Below are positions 28,100 to 38,529 of a DNA stretch of 64,000 bases, piece by piece. Both the position numbers and the translations under genes were made by a program. Location: NCBI RefSeq assembly GCF_001010285.1, contig NZ_CP011104.1:2604001-2668000 (forward strand), in the 5' to 3' direction. Source of the DNA: Photorhabdus thracensis. Its GTDB lineage: Bacteria; Pseudomonadota; Gammaproteobacteria; Enterobacterales; Enterobacteriaceae. Below the pieces are notes generated by a model. It was not told where the DNA came from. It saw only the letters and a program-made list of their open reading frames with translations, and made no database searches. Position 1 is the stretch's first letter, and each line of letters begins with the position of its first letter.

Positions 28100-29259
28100 A
28101 TCGTGACTATCGTAATGCTTTAGTGCAGGTGGCTTATCCTCTGTTAAACGCCATGCCACATATTCGTCATACAGCCAAACCGGAAGACTCTGGTCAGTTA
28201 CGTCAACAATTGATCGGAGAAATATATCGCTTTGAGAAACAGTGCCAACAAGCGGGATTCAGTTATGAAACTGTCCTCGGCGCCCGTTATTGTCTGTGTA
28301 CTTCTCTGGACGAAGCGGTCGCATTGACTTCCTGGGGAGACAATAGCATATGGTCAGGTAATGGCCTGCTGATTACATTCCACAAAGAGAGCAGCGGCGG
28401 CGAAAAATTTTTCAAGTTACTGGATATGTTGTTGCAACAACCCAGTAAACATATCGATCTGCTCGAACTGTTCTATTTCTGTCTGCTTCTGGGATTTGGT
28501 GGACGCTACCGCCTGATTGACAACGGTCTCGCTCAACTGGAAACCCTGATCCAACGTCTGGCAATACGCCTGCGTCAGGTAAGAGGAGAGTATCCTGCTG
28601 CATTGAGCACGCTTCCTCCTCCCGCAATCAATACTCATCAACCATCACGGCTATCCCGTTTTCTGGTGTTTTTCACGCTATCTGGCACATTGATGACCGG
28701 TCTGCTCTACATCGGCCTGAACACCCGGCTTAATCAGCAGACAGAACCGGTGTTGACATCCATATACGATTTGCCATTGCCAGAGGCCACCATACTGGCT
28801 GAACGCTTTTCTGTTGCGCATTTACGGCAAGTGCTGCAACCCGCGATAGAACAGCAAGACATCACCATCAGCCAAAACGCGGATCATGTCAGTGTTACCC
28901 TACAGAGCGGTAGCTTGTTTGCTTCTGCATCAGCTACACTGAATCCGCGTTATCAGGCACCTCTCCAAGATCTTGCCAAACAACTGAACCTGACTACCGG
29001 GAAGATCATCGTACGCGGGCACAGTGACAACTTGCCGATTCATACACATGCCTACTCCTCCAACTATGCCTTGTCACTGGCACGAGCAGAAACCGTAGCA
29101 CAACCGCTACGAGCCGGCTTACTCCAACCACAACGGCTACAGGTTGAAAGTGCCGGCGCAGAAGCCCCTTTAGTCCCCAACACCAACGCCAAAAATCGAG
29201 CCTTGAATCGTCGTATTGAAATTATGTTCAACACCGCGCCAGATAATTCAGATCAGTAG
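28096..29259 (+). CDS. tssL: T6SS inner-membrane protein TssL with OmpA domain
   Basis: This 387-residue protein has an N-terminal DotU-like cytoplasmic domain (to about residue 180), a single membrane segment (near 188-208, FLVFFTLSGTLMTGLLYI) and a C-terminal OmpA-like peptidoglycan-binding domain (VRGHSDNLPI near 310, ending NRRIEIMF). This is the extended type of TssL, which anchors the complex to the cell wall by itself. Confidence 0.92.
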   Translation: MNRDYRNALVQVAYPLLNAMPHIRHTAKPEDSGQLRQQLIGEIYRFEKQCQQAGFSYETVLGARYCLCTSLDEAVALTSWGDNSIWSGNGLLITFHKESSGGEKFFKLLDMLLQQPSKHIDLLELFYFCLLLGFGGRYRLIDNGLAQLETLIQRLAIRLRQVRGEYPAALSTLPPPAINTHQPSRLSRFLVFFTLSGTLMTGLLYIGLNTRLNQQTEPVLTSIYDLPLPEATILAERFSVAHLRQVLQPAIEQQDITISQNADHVSVTLQSGSLFASASATLNPRYQAPLQDLAKQLNLTTGKIIVRGHSDNLPIHTHAYSSNYALSLARAETVAQPLRAGLLQPQRLQVESAGAEAPLVPNTNAKNRALNRRIEIMFNTAPDNSDQ

Positions 29260-29275
29260 GCAGGAGAGAAAGAAA

Positions 29276-32200
29276 ATGTTGAAAGCATTTATCGCCATCA
29301 TCACCAGTCGCCTGTTTTGGGGGGCACTCATTGTTGCCGCATTGTGTCTGCTTATCTGGATCATGGGACCATTTATCGCCATCGGCGATCTGCATCCACT
29401 GATGACAGAAACACAGCGCCAAATCGCCATCACCACGCTAATTTCGCTGTGGTTGTTACTACGGCTGTTACCTTTTCTGTATCAGGCTTGGGTAAATGGT
29501 CGTTTACGCCGCCGCTTACACCATGTCAGCAATGTCGTCACACCAACAACCCGTAGTGCCGCTCAGTCCCTCACAGACAGCTTTAAACAGGCAGCATCCT
29601 TGATTAAACACGGACTGCGTCTGAATGGTGAACGGCTAACCACACATCTGGGCAAACTCTATCTCTATCATCTGCCTTGGTATCTGGTTCTGGGTACCCA
29701 AGGATGCGGCAAAGACAAAGCCTTGCTGAACTCAGGATTAGATTTCTACCACACAACCTACCCTAGTCAGTTTGCTTTTCCTGAAACCAGTGCCGAATCA
29801 CACTGCTCATGGTATTTCACTTTTCAGAGCGTCATCCTTAGCCCCGCCGGAGAATACCTTAAAGAAGGTAATCCGCTGTGGCAGATTTTATTGAAACTGT
29901 TAAAACGTTATCGTCCACGCCAGCCAATCAACGCCGTTATTCTGGCAATCAGTGTGCAGGATCTACTGCAACAGGATAATGACGCACAATACCATCAGGC
30001 TTTACTGCTGCGTAAGCGACTGATGGACCTGCGTTTGCAACTGAAAATTGACTTTCCCATCTACGTGATGATCACCAAAACCGATCTCCTGCCAGGATTT
30101 AGCAGCTATTTCAGCCATTTTTACGGCGAAGAACTGGATCAGGTCTGGGGCTTTACCTTCCCCTGGCAACAGGAGCTGCATTCCCATACTGATTTACAAC
30201 AGATGCTGGATGAGCAGTACAACCACCTGCAACAGCGTCTGGATGCCGCACTGGCGGAGACTTTATTCACTCAGCAAGATATCATTCAGCGAGAACAAAG
30301 CTTCGCCTTCCCGCAGGCATTTGCAACCCTGCGTCCGGTGCTGATGCGCTATTTGAGTATTATTTTCTCCACCTCGGGCTTTGATCGGCCGTGGTTACCA
30401 CACGGCCTCTATTTCACCAGCGCCAATCAAAAACAGGGGGAATCATGGCACAACAACGGCGTTATACAGAATAATCTGTTTGACTACAGTTATGCGCTCT
30501 CTTCTGTAAGCAACAGCGATAGCAAAGTAACCAGCCGCACTGCCCGCAGTTACTTCCTGAGAGAGTTATTTCAAAAAATCATTTTAGCTGAAAGCGGGCT
30601 GGCCGGTATCAACCGCATATATGCATTACGCCAACGCTTTGCCCTGTTGATAGGATGTAGTTTATTACTCTCTTTAATGGCCGTGATCTGCATACTGTTA
30701 CTGACCAGTTATCACAATAATAACGACTATCTGGCACAAATTACGACCCGGCTCCCAGTGCTGGAACGGCAGGGACAGGCACTGAACCAACCATCAACCC
30801 GTGATCTACCCCACTTGATCCAATATTTGACACAACTACAGTCACTCACCACAAATCACCAAATTGATTCGGGTAGCCCCTCACTGGTTTATGGTATGGG
30901 GCTGTATCGAGGTCCTCAACTGAGCAGCACAAGCTATCCGGTTTATCAGCATGCGTTAAAGAATTTATTACTGCCGCTGGTGACACAGCAAGTCGAGAGT
31001 ATTTTGCGCCAGCAAACCGATGGCGATAGCAACGAATCAACCTACGAGGCGCTGAAAGCCTACCAGATGCTATTTCAGCCACAACATTACGACGGCAAAT
31101 TCCTTACTGCCTGGCTGATGCTGGACCTATCTCATATCCCCGGTGGTGAAAAGTTAGATGAGACACAGCGCAAAGCACTCCAGGGACATCTTTATCAATT
31201 ACTGAATCAGAAGCAGCCTGTCGGGTCTCAGCACAAAGATCAACAACTGATACAGGAGGCGATAAAAAATATCATGCGCTCCACATTTTCCCAGAGGGTT
31301 TATACCAGCATCAAAAAAAGACTGATCAATAACGGACGTTTTAAATCCGTCAATCTGATTGATTTGGCCGGTTCTCAGGCTGAGTTGGTGCTAAAACGAA
31401 AAAGTGCCCTGCCGGATACCGCAGCAATCCCCGGCTTCTTTACACCAGACGGATACTGGCACGGCCTGATTGCACAACTAGATGATACGGTAAAAGCACT
31501 GCATGACACTGATCGCTGGGTCCTCAATATTCCGTCACAGGTACAGGAAAAACCGGATGCGACTTACCAGGTGCGCCAGTTTTATATAAGTGATTTTATG
31601 TTGGAATGGGATACATTTCTCAATGATATCGCCCTAATTCCAGCCAATAGTCTGAACCAGCGTATCAATAATGTCCGTATTCTCTCCGGTGTCCATTCCC
31701 CTTTGCGCAATCTGCTGATCAATACCAGCCACGTTGTCGCACTCTCTCCACCGGAAGATAACGGCAAACTCGCACAACTGGGCCAGCAATTGAATGATGA
31801 AGCAACCCGTAAACTGCAAAACCTGTTTCCGGCTGTCAGCCCTCCCCCTGCACTGCCTTCACCAGAACAGATTGTCAGAAACCACTACCGCGACCTGCTT
31901 GATCTGGCTCGTCCACAGGGCGATCATAGCGATACTATTGCCTTTGACGATCTATTCAAAAAACTGGGTGATCTGTATCGCTACCTCACCGCTTTACAGG
32001 AAAATGGCGAAAGCACCGCCTCCTCCTCCGACACCATACTGACACAGTTACAGGCTGACGCCGGTCGCCTGCCGGTGCCGTTCCGCAGCATGATCATGGA
32101 TATGACGCAGGGTGCAAAAGGCGATACACAACAACAGGCTGTTTCACGCATACACCAACTCGCCGGAGCACAACTCAGTGACTTCTGCCGTGAAGCAATT

Positions 32201-32836
32201 GCCGGACGTTATCCACTGTCCCACTACAGCAAACGTGATATTGCACCTGATGATATGGCGCATATGTTTGCGCCGAATCAAGGGTTGATGGATCGCTTTT
32301 TTAATCAATATCTGGCGGATAAAGTCAACACTCAGGGTGATGAATGGCGCTTTTTCCCCTGGGCACTGGGCAGCACCAAACAGGAAGATCAATCACTGCT
32401 GAAAACATTCCGGCAGGCGCAATTTATCCGTGATGCATTTTTTAGTACTGCCTCTTCACAGCCCTCATTCTCGCTTACCTTGCAACCGCTGCAAATGGAT
32501 AACGATATTCTTACCCTGTCGTTAACGCTTAACGATCAGCGTGTCAGCTACAGCCACGGTCCCCTGACACCCTGGTACTTCACCTGGCCCGGCAGTAACA
32601 ACACTGGTACAGCCAAACTCACGATGCTGCTGGCGAATGGCAAAACCAAATCACTGGAAGCCTCGGGCCCCTGGGCATTAAACAGGCTAATTGACGCCGG
32701 AAAGTGGGTTCGGGAAGACAGCATGCATTACCGGATCACCTTCAATCTGGCAGGGCATCAAGCCACATTGACACTCACCCCCGACAGCATACACAACCCG
32801 TTTGTCATACCGGAATTTACCTGTATCAAACCATAA
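29276..32836 (+). CDS. tssM: T6SS membrane-complex protein TssM (IcmF)
   Basis: This is a protein of about 1186 residues with N-terminal membrane segments (near 5-30 and 45-60), a cytoplasmic NTPase-like domain, a third membrane segment (near 455-480) and a large periplasmic region with IcmF-related and DUF1215-type parts. The P-loop reads GTQGCGKDKALL, with Asp instead of Ser or Thr after the Lys, so nucleotide binding may be lost, as in some TssM proteins. The start at 29276 has a GGAGAG ribosome site; a longer reading would overlap tssL. Confidence 0.93.
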   Translation: MLKAFIAIITSRLFWGALIVAALCLLIWIMGPFIAIGDLHPLMTETQRQIAITTLISLWLLLRLLPFLYQAWVNGRLRRRLHHVSNVVTPTTRSAAQSLTDSFKQAASLIKHGLRLNGERLTTHLGKLYLYHLPWYLVLGTQGCGKDKALLNSGLDFYHTTYPSQFAFPETSAESHCSWYFTFQSVILSPAGEYLKEGNPLWQILLKLLKRYRPRQPINAVILAISVQDLLQQDNDAQYHQALLLRKRLMDLRLQLKIDFPIYVMITKTDLLPGFSSYFSHFYGEELDQVWGFTFPWQQELHSHTDLQQMLDEQYNHLQQRLDAALAETLFTQQDIIQREQSFAFPQAFATLRPVLMRYLSIIFSTSGFDRPWLPHGLYFTSANQKQGESWHNNGVIQNNLFDYSYALSSVSNSDSKVTSRTARSYFLRELFQKIILAESGLAGINRIYALRQRFALLIGCSLLLSLMAVICILLLTSYHNNNDYLAQITTRLPVLERQGQALNQPSTRDLPHLIQYLTQLQSLTTNHQIDSGSPSLVYGMGLYRGPQLSSTSYPVYQHALKNLLLPLVTQQVESILRQQTDGDSNESTYEALKAYQMLFQPQHYDGKFLTAWLMLDLSHIPGGEKLDETQRKALQGHLYQLLNQKQPVGSQHKDQQLIQEAIKNIMRSTFSQRVYTSIKKRLINNGRFKSVNLIDLAGSQAELVLKRKSALPDTAAIPGFFTPDGYWHGLIAQLDDTVKALHDTDRWVLNIPSQVQEKPDATYQVRQFYISDFMLEWDTFLNDIALIPANSLNQRINNVRILSGVHSPLRNLLINTSHVVALSPPEDNGKLAQLGQQLNDEATRKLQNLFPAVSPPPALPSPEQIVRNHYRDLLDLARPQGDHSDTIAFDDLFKKLGDLYRYLTALQENGESTASSSDTILTQLQADAGRLPVPFRSMIMDMTQGAKGDTQQQAVSRIHQLAGAQLSDFCREAIAGRYPLSHYSKRDIAPDDMAHMFAPNQGLMDRFFNQYLADKVNTQGDEWRFFPWALGSTKQEDQSLLKTFRQAQFIRDAFFSTASSQPSFSLTLQPLQMDNDILTLSLTLNDQRVSYSHGPLTPWYFTWPGSNNTGTAKLTMLLANGKTKSLEASGPWALNRLIDAGKWVREDSMHYRITFNLAGHQATLTLTPDSIHNPFVIPEFTCIKP

Positions 32837-32847
32837 GGAGAACCTTA

Positions 32848-33852
32848 ATGGATATCGCATCTTTACTTCACCCGGTCAGCCAGGAACATCCCAGTGGCGA
32901 AGACCTGGAATACAGTGCTGAATTCATCCACCTGATTCAACTCGCTCAAGAAAAAGCTGAACAGCAATTCGGCGACTTTATCTTTCCAACACAGGAACCT
33001 GACTGGTGCCAGATAGAAAAAAGCGCCTTGGCTTTGCTGGCTCGCAGCAAAGATCTGCACATTATCATCCTGCTAATGCAAGCCTGGTGCCACCAATATG
33101 GTCTGAGAGGATATGCCCAGGGTCTGATGTTATTGGAACAAACAATCGCACATTATTGGGAAACCTTGTGGCCTGCCGCAGAACTAGATGGTGAGCCAGA
33201 CCCACTGATGCGTATCAATGCATTACAGGGGCTAAGTGATGGTTTCGCATTGGCTAAACAGGTACGTCTTTGCGAATTTGCCCGCCTAAACGGCATCACT
33301 CTTACGGTGGCGGATGTGATGAAATGTCTGGATGGTAGTAATGGGGAGGAGAACCCATTTCCCGGAAGGATCGAGCTTCTGATCGCTGAATTACGGCAAA
33401 GTGAAGCCCCCGTCATAAAACTGATCCCACAAATAGCCAATACCCTTCAATGCCTGTTTAACACACTACGCGGTCATCTCGGCGATAGCGGGCTACCAGA
33501 TATGCGCCGTCAGATGGTGACACTTCATCATCTGACACAACTTCTCTCCCCTGAATCCAATGCGATTGAAGCTATAGCAGATTCTGAATATCCCTTGCCA
33601 GATAATGCGCATCCACAAAAGGTATCCAATGGCTGGCAGACATCCGGCATCCAGAATCGTGAACAGGCTCAACAAGCACTGGAAGCCGTGCGACAGTACT
33701 TTCTATTACATGAATCCAGTCATCCGGCACCACTGATGATCGAGCGGATACAACCCCTGATCAGTCAGGATTTTATGAGCATTATGCGCAACCTTGCGCC
33801 AGAGGCCATCGATCAACTTGAACATTTTTTTGGCCGAAAAAATCACACATAA
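32848..33852 (+). CDS. tssA: T6SS cap/assembly protein TssA
   Basis: This 334-residue protein carries the ImpA_N domain: HPVSQEHPSGEDLEYSAEF near the N-terminus and WP.AELDGEPDPL.R near residue 105. A short C-terminal region matches the small class of TssA. It coordinates sheath assembly. Its start (AAGGAG site) lies 11 bases after tssM. Confidence 0.9.
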   Translation: MDIASLLHPVSQEHPSGEDLEYSAEFIHLIQLAQEKAEQQFGDFIFPTQEPDWCQIEKSALALLARSKDLHIIILLMQAWCHQYGLRGYAQGLMLLEQTIAHYWETLWPAAELDGEPDPLMRINALQGLSDGFALAKQVRLCEFARLNGITLTVADVMKCLDGSNGEENPFPGRIELLIAELRQSEAPVIKLIPQIANTLQCLFNTLRGHLGDSGLPDMRRQMVTLHHLTQLLSPESNAIEAIADSEYPLPDNAHPQKVSNGWQTSGIQNREQAQQALEAVRQYFLLHESSHPAPLMIERIQPLISQDFMSIMRNLAPEAIDQLEHFFGRKNHT

Positions 33853-33952
33853 CGAAGGTGGAGAACACCACAGAATGAAGGTAATACACCAGAAAAACGG
33901 TTGTTATTCCGTCAATTACCCATAACCACTGATTTTGCCGATGGAGAATACT

Positions 33953-34510
33953 ATGTCAGGATCAAACAGCGGGCAAAAATTCATCGCCCGTAACCGTGCT
34001 CCACGAGTACAAATTGAATACGATGTCGAACTATACGGTGACGAACGTAAAGTTCAACTGCCTTTCGTCATGGGGGTTATGTCGGATTTAGCCGGAAAAT
34101 CTGCCGATCAACTTCCTCCGCTCAGTCAGCGAAAATTCCTCGACATTGATGTTGATAATTTCGATGACCGCATGAAATCACTGCACCCAAACGTCGCCTT
34201 TCCGGTGGACAACACCCTGAGCGGTGAAGGCAAGATCCAGGTTGCCCTCACGTTCAACACGATGGATGATTTTCTGCCAGATGCGATAGCACGTCAGGTA
34301 GAACCCCTTCATCAACTCCTGGAAGCACGTACTCAACTCGCCAACCTGTTGTCCTATATGGATGGTAAAAGCGGGGCCGAAGAGCTGATCGCCTCTATCC
34401 TGCAAAATCCTGAATTGCTGAAATCGCTCAGTACCGCACCACTGAATGATGCGGAATCCCCCGTTCCAATCGCAGAACAAGATCAAGGAGGCGCTAATGA
34501 GCCAATCTGA
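33953..34510 (+). CDS. tssB: T6SS sheath small subunit TssB
   Basis: This 185-residue protein shows the TssB/VipA signature (RAPRVQIEYDVE, LPFVMGVMSDLAG, FLDIDVDNFDDR). With TssC it forms the contractile sheath. The start at 33953 is preceded by GGAGAA. The end overlaps tssC by 14 bases, coupling the two subunits. Confidence 0.94.
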   Translation: MSGSNSGQKFIARNRAPRVQIEYDVELYGDERKVQLPFVMGVMSDLAGKSADQLPPLSQRKFLDIDVDNFDDRMKSLHPNVAFPVDNTLSGEGKIQVALTFNTMDDFLPDAIARQVEPLHQLLEARTQLANLLSYMDGKSGAEELIASILQNPELLKSLSTAPLNDAESPVPIAEQDQGGANEPI

Positions 34511-36005
34511 AATCCATGCTGCCAGTGAAACTCAAACTCAGGCTACCGGCTACAATCAAGGTGAACTCAGTGCTCTGCTCAGGAAAGAGTTTCGCCCTAA
34601 AACAGATCAGGCACGTCTCGCCGTGGAAAACGCGGTGAAAACCTTGGCACATCAGGCTTTGGAAAACAGCCTGACCTTATCGAGCGACACTTTCAGCACC
34701 ATTCAGGCGCTGATTGCCGCCATTGACAACAAACTCTCTCAGCAGATCAATGAAATTCTCCATCATCCTGATTTTCAAGCGCTGGAGGGCGCATGGCGTG
34801 GTCTGCTCTATCTGGTGAGCAATACCGAAACCAGCGAAATGCTGAAAATACGGATTATGAGCGTTGAAAAGAAAGAATTGGGACGCACACTGAAACGCTA
34901 TAAAGGAACCGCTTGGGATCAGAGCCCGATTTTCAAGCGGATTTATGAAGAAGAGTATGGTCAATTCGGTGGAGAGCCGCTCGGATGTCTGGTGGGTGAT
35001 TACTATTTCGACCACAATCCGCAAGATATCGAAATGTTGGGAGAAATGGCCCGTATCGCCGCCGCCGCCCACTGCCCTTTTATCAGTAGCGCCTCGCCTG
35101 GAGTTATGCAGATGGAAACCTGGCAGGAATTGGCAAATCCGCGCGATCTGAGCAAAATCTTTCTTAATACCGAATACGCCTCCTGGCGTAGCCTGCGTGA
35201 ATCAGAAGATGCCCGTTACATTGGTTTGGTTATGCCGCGTTTTTTGGCTCGCTTACCTTACGGTATCAGCACTAATCCGGTTGAAGGATTCGATTTTGAA
35301 GAAAAAACCGCAGGAGCCACGCACAGTAATTATGTGTGGAGCAACGCAGCCTATGCGATGGCGGTGAATATTAACCGTTCTTTTAAAGAATATGGTTGGT
35401 GCGCCTCCATCCGCGGCGTCGAATCAGGCGGAGCGGTAGATAAACTGATATGTCACACCTTCCCGACCGATGATGGCGGTTTAGATATCAAATGTCCGAC
35501 AGAGATTGCCATCAGTGACCGCCGTGAAGCAGAATTAGCAAAAAACGGCTTTATCCCGTTGGTTTACCGCAAAAATTCTGATTTTGCCGCGTTTATTGGC
35601 GCTCAATCACTGCAAAAACCGGCGGAATATATGGATGCTGATGCCACGGCAAACGCTAATCTGGCGGCTCGCTTACCTTATCTGTTTGCCTGCTGCCGAT
35701 TTGCGCATTATCTGAAATGTATCGTGCGTGACAAAGTGGGTTCATTCCAGAGCCGCGATGATATTGAACGCTGGCTGAATAAATGGATCATCAACTATGT
35801 TGATGGCGATCCCGCCAACTCCTCACAACAGACCAAAGCGCGCAAACCGCTGGCAGCTGCCGAAGTACAAGTCAACGAACAGGAAGATAATCCCGGCTAC
35901 TATCAGGCCAAATTTTTCCTGCGTCCCCATTATCAACTGGAGGGATTGACGGTTTCCCTGCGGTTGGTATCAAAACTGCCCTCCTTAAAACAGAGTGGTG
36001 GTTAA
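34497..36005 (+). CDS. tssC: T6SS sheath large subunit TssC
   Basis: This 502-residue protein has all the usual TssC/VipB blocks (HPDFQALEGAWRGL, FGG.PLGCLVGDYYFDH, RFLARLPYG, CASIRGVESGG). Full length and unbroken. The AAGGAGG ribosome site lies inside the end of tssB. Confidence 0.95.
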   Translation: MSQSEIHAASETQTQATGYNQGELSALLRKEFRPKTDQARLAVENAVKTLAHQALENSLTLSSDTFSTIQALIAAIDNKLSQQINEILHHPDFQALEGAWRGLLYLVSNTETSEMLKIRIMSVEKKELGRTLKRYKGTAWDQSPIFKRIYEEEYGQFGGEPLGCLVGDYYFDHNPQDIEMLGEMARIAAAAHCPFISSASPGVMQMETWQELANPRDLSKIFLNTEYASWRSLRESEDARYIGLVMPRFLARLPYGISTNPVEGFDFEEKTAGATHSNYVWSNAAYAMAVNINRSFKEYGWCASIRGVESGGAVDKLICHTFPTDDGGLDIKCPTEIAISDRREAELAKNGFIPLVYRKNSDFAAFIGAQSLQKPAEYMDADATANANLAARLPYLFACCRFAHYLKCIVRDKVGSFQSRDDIERWLNKWIINYVDGDPANSSQQTKARKPLAAAEVQVNEQEDNPGYYQAKFFLRPHYQLEGLTVSLRLVSKLPSLKQSGG

Positions 36006-36040
36006 TTCTGCAAATCACTGAATAAATAAGGAATACGATT

Positions 36041-36562
36041 ATGAACAACAGCATCTATTTGGATATCAAAGATATCTCTGGTGAATGTAAAGATAGCAAT
36101 CACCCCAACGGCATTGATGTGCATACCTTTGAATGGAAACTGTCACAGCCGGTAGAAACCGGTAGCGGCGGCGGCGGCGGAAGTGGACGCGCTAAAGTTC
36201 ATTCTCTGGTGGTCTATGCCCGTATGGATAAGGCAATGCCAACGTTAATGCAGAAATTAGCGCAGGGGGCGCATCTTCCTGAAGTGAAATTAACCATGCG
36301 CAAAGCCGGAGGCGAGCAACAAGAGTTCACTACCATTACGTTGGGCAGTGCATTACTTGACAACATCGAACTGGTTGACTTTAACCGCGATATTCCGCAC
36401 CTGACAGAAGGTTCGGCTGCCATTATGCCCGGCACTATCGGTGTGAAATACAGCTTCTCACCGAATATTGCCAAAGTCGTTTATAAAGAACAGGATAATG
36501 AAGGAAAAAGTGGCGCTGAGGTGGAATTTAATTGGGATACACAAAAGAACATCAGTAAATAA
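36041..36562 (+). CDS. hcp: T6SS tube protein Hcp (TssD)
   Basis: This 173-residue protein belongs to the Hcp family (YLDIKDISGE start, VYARMDKAMPTLMQ, ELVDFNRDIP). It stacks into the inner tube inside the sheath. A Gly-rich loop (GSGGGGGSG, residues 42-50) sits in the N-terminal part. It follows tssC by 35 bases. Confidence 0.93.
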   Translation: MNNSIYLDIKDISGECKDSNHPNGIDVHTFEWKLSQPVETGSGGGGGSGRAKVHSLVVYARMDKAMPTLMQKLAQGAHLPEVKLTMRKAGGEQQEFTTITLGSALLDNIELVDFNRDIPHLTEGSAAIMPGTIGVKYSFSPNIAKVVYKEQDNEGKSGAEVEFNWDTQKNISK

Positions 36563-36701
36563 TAAAACACTCACTGACAACTAAGTCAGTAAAAAAATAA
36601 CCTCTCGCCCGGAATACGATATGTTCGTGTCCGTTAGGATACTGCATACTTTTTTGTGGCGGAAGGTTAAGTGATTACTCAAGATAATAAGCGACGTTGT
36701 T

Positions 36702-37691
36702 ATGAAAATAACCTTTGTTAATATTCCATCAGATAAGGGGATAGAAAATAGTCGTCATATTTTCTATCCTCCGGGTGGAACTATCGGTACCAGCGAAAAT
36801 AATCATTTGGTGTTGCCAGATCCGAACGGTTGTATTTCGGCATTACAAGCCAGTGTACATATTTCTACCCAAGGTGCCTGCACTATTACTAATATTGGAA
36901 CTGCTTTCATGATGATTAACAATATTCCATTAGCGCGTGGAGAAACCACATCTCTGCAAGAAAATAATGAACTCCAGATTGGCGACTACCATCTGACCGT
37001 GAATGAAATAGAGACAACAAAAGATCATTTTGCCGAACAGGAAACGACAACCAATTTTTCCGGGGCGCTATGGGACGAATTAAATGAAACAGTGCCCACA
37101 GAAAAAAATTCAGAGGCGCGCAATCAACTTTCTCCGGCAGATTTTATATTGCCGGAACAAGGGACAGAACCCCCACTATCCCTTGATCAGCTCACTACAC
37201 GCTCCATCGATCCAATACAACTTTTTACGGCCCAACATCATAGTGCCGGCAGTCATCCCCTGTTTCAACAACCCCCTCGCCTTTCTGTCACACCGCTACA
37301 GTTATGGGAAGAGCAAGTAAAACAACTTGATCCGTTATGTTTATTCCGGAAAAATCCGCCAACAGCGACAGCCAACGACATGACTGTACCACAGACATAT
37401 CAAATACCGGACGGGCATGAGCAGGCAATGAAAGAAGCACTTTTTTATTGTCTTAACGCCATCATTAATCGCTTTAACCCATCCTATGACGAAAACAGTG
37501 TTCCTGCGGCATATTTCTGGCACATGAATGGCGCGCAACACCGTAAAGCAAAGTTATGGGATAACTTTACTGACCGCTATCAGCAAACCGCCGAAGAGAT
37601 ACGTCAACAATCGCCAACGTTATTCAACGCTTTTTTCCTTAGCGTTTACCAACAGAAACTGAATACTGCTTTCGACAGCAGCGATGATTAA
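36702..37691 (+). CDS. tagH: T6SS FHA-domain protein (TagH/Fha type)
   Basis: This 329-residue protein has an N-terminal FHA domain (about residues 20-95, with GTIGTSENNHLVLPDP and ALQASVHI) and a C-terminal domain shared by T6SS FHA proteins (about 235-325). FHA proteins respond to a Thr kinase in post-translational control of T6SS. No kinase gene (ppkA) is in the window. It is the last intact gene of the operon. Confidence 0.85.
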   Translation: MKITFVNIPSDKGIENSRHIFYPPGGTIGTSENNHLVLPDPNGCISALQASVHISTQGACTITNIGTAFMMINNIPLARGETTSLQENNELQIGDYHLTVNEIETTKDHFAEQETTTNFSGALWDELNETVPTEKNSEARNQLSPADFILPEQGTEPPLSLDQLTTRSIDPIQLFTAQHHSAGSHPLFQQPPRLSVTPLQLWEEQVKQLDPLCLFRKNPPTATANDMTVPQTYQIPDGHEQAMKEALFYCLNAIINRFNPSYDENSVPAAYFWHMNGAQHRKAKLWDNFTDRYQQTAEEIRQQSPTLFNAFFLSVYQQKLNTAFDSSDD

Positions 37692-38529
37692 TAAAACGGG
37701 CGATAATTTTGTTCTATTAATGATGCCACTATCATCAGTCAGCCTCCGAGAAACATCGTCCTTGAGGCATTAGGTATCTACACAATAGAGATACGGCCAG
37801 ACTCACAGGTGTTTCGGAAAGAACAGTGATCTGAGTAGTAAAGAATGCGAAGCAAAGCACGGAGATCGGTGAAAAGTGGCAAAAGGGTTGAAAATATAAG
37901 CTATGAATTATATTATATAACATAAGCTATAACTTTAACGGTCATCTCACCTTGTGCCAGGGTGTCATCGTCCACGGTTTCCCCTTGGTTCCTCAGCCCG
38001 TCCACGATGTTGCTGATCCTAGAAGTGTTCCAATAAATGCTCCCGCTGGTCAATATCTTAAAAATACTATTATAGTTCCTAATAATATTTTCTACTGCTG
38101 TATTAATTCTGGTCTTTTGGTTTTTACCTTTCCAGATTGGCTCATGATGAAAAACTCTATTTCTAACATTAAGAAAACCTTTTAACTCATTCTTTATAGC
38201 AGCTAATCTCAGGTAGATTCACATATTATTATATATTTTCCTTCTTCAAAATACTCTCTGCTCGAATCTGAGATTTTTTTCTGTTAATTTTTTCATTTAT
38301 CCTTTTAATTACTGATGGAAATTCATTTTTCATGAACATATCGGGCAAACAAAAATCATTATAATTTTCTAATAATACGTTATAAAGCTCATCTAACACC
38401 TTGTCTAGCCTAATATTATATTCAACCTAAATAAGATTCCAAAATAGCGCTACATCTTATACTACTCATAATTCTATATATAACAATGGGTTGAAGAAGG
38501 CCATGTGTAGCAAAATTATGAAATGTTAT
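37692..38529. other. Degraded region after the truncated T6SS operon
   Basis: No intact gene is seen in 840 bases. The minus-strand frame near 37930-38030 contains NTSRISNIVDGLRNQGETV, which faintly recalls the end of a Tn3-type transposase, but the match is weak. The rest is very AT-rich and shows no recognisable T6SS gene fragments. Confidence 0.3.
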
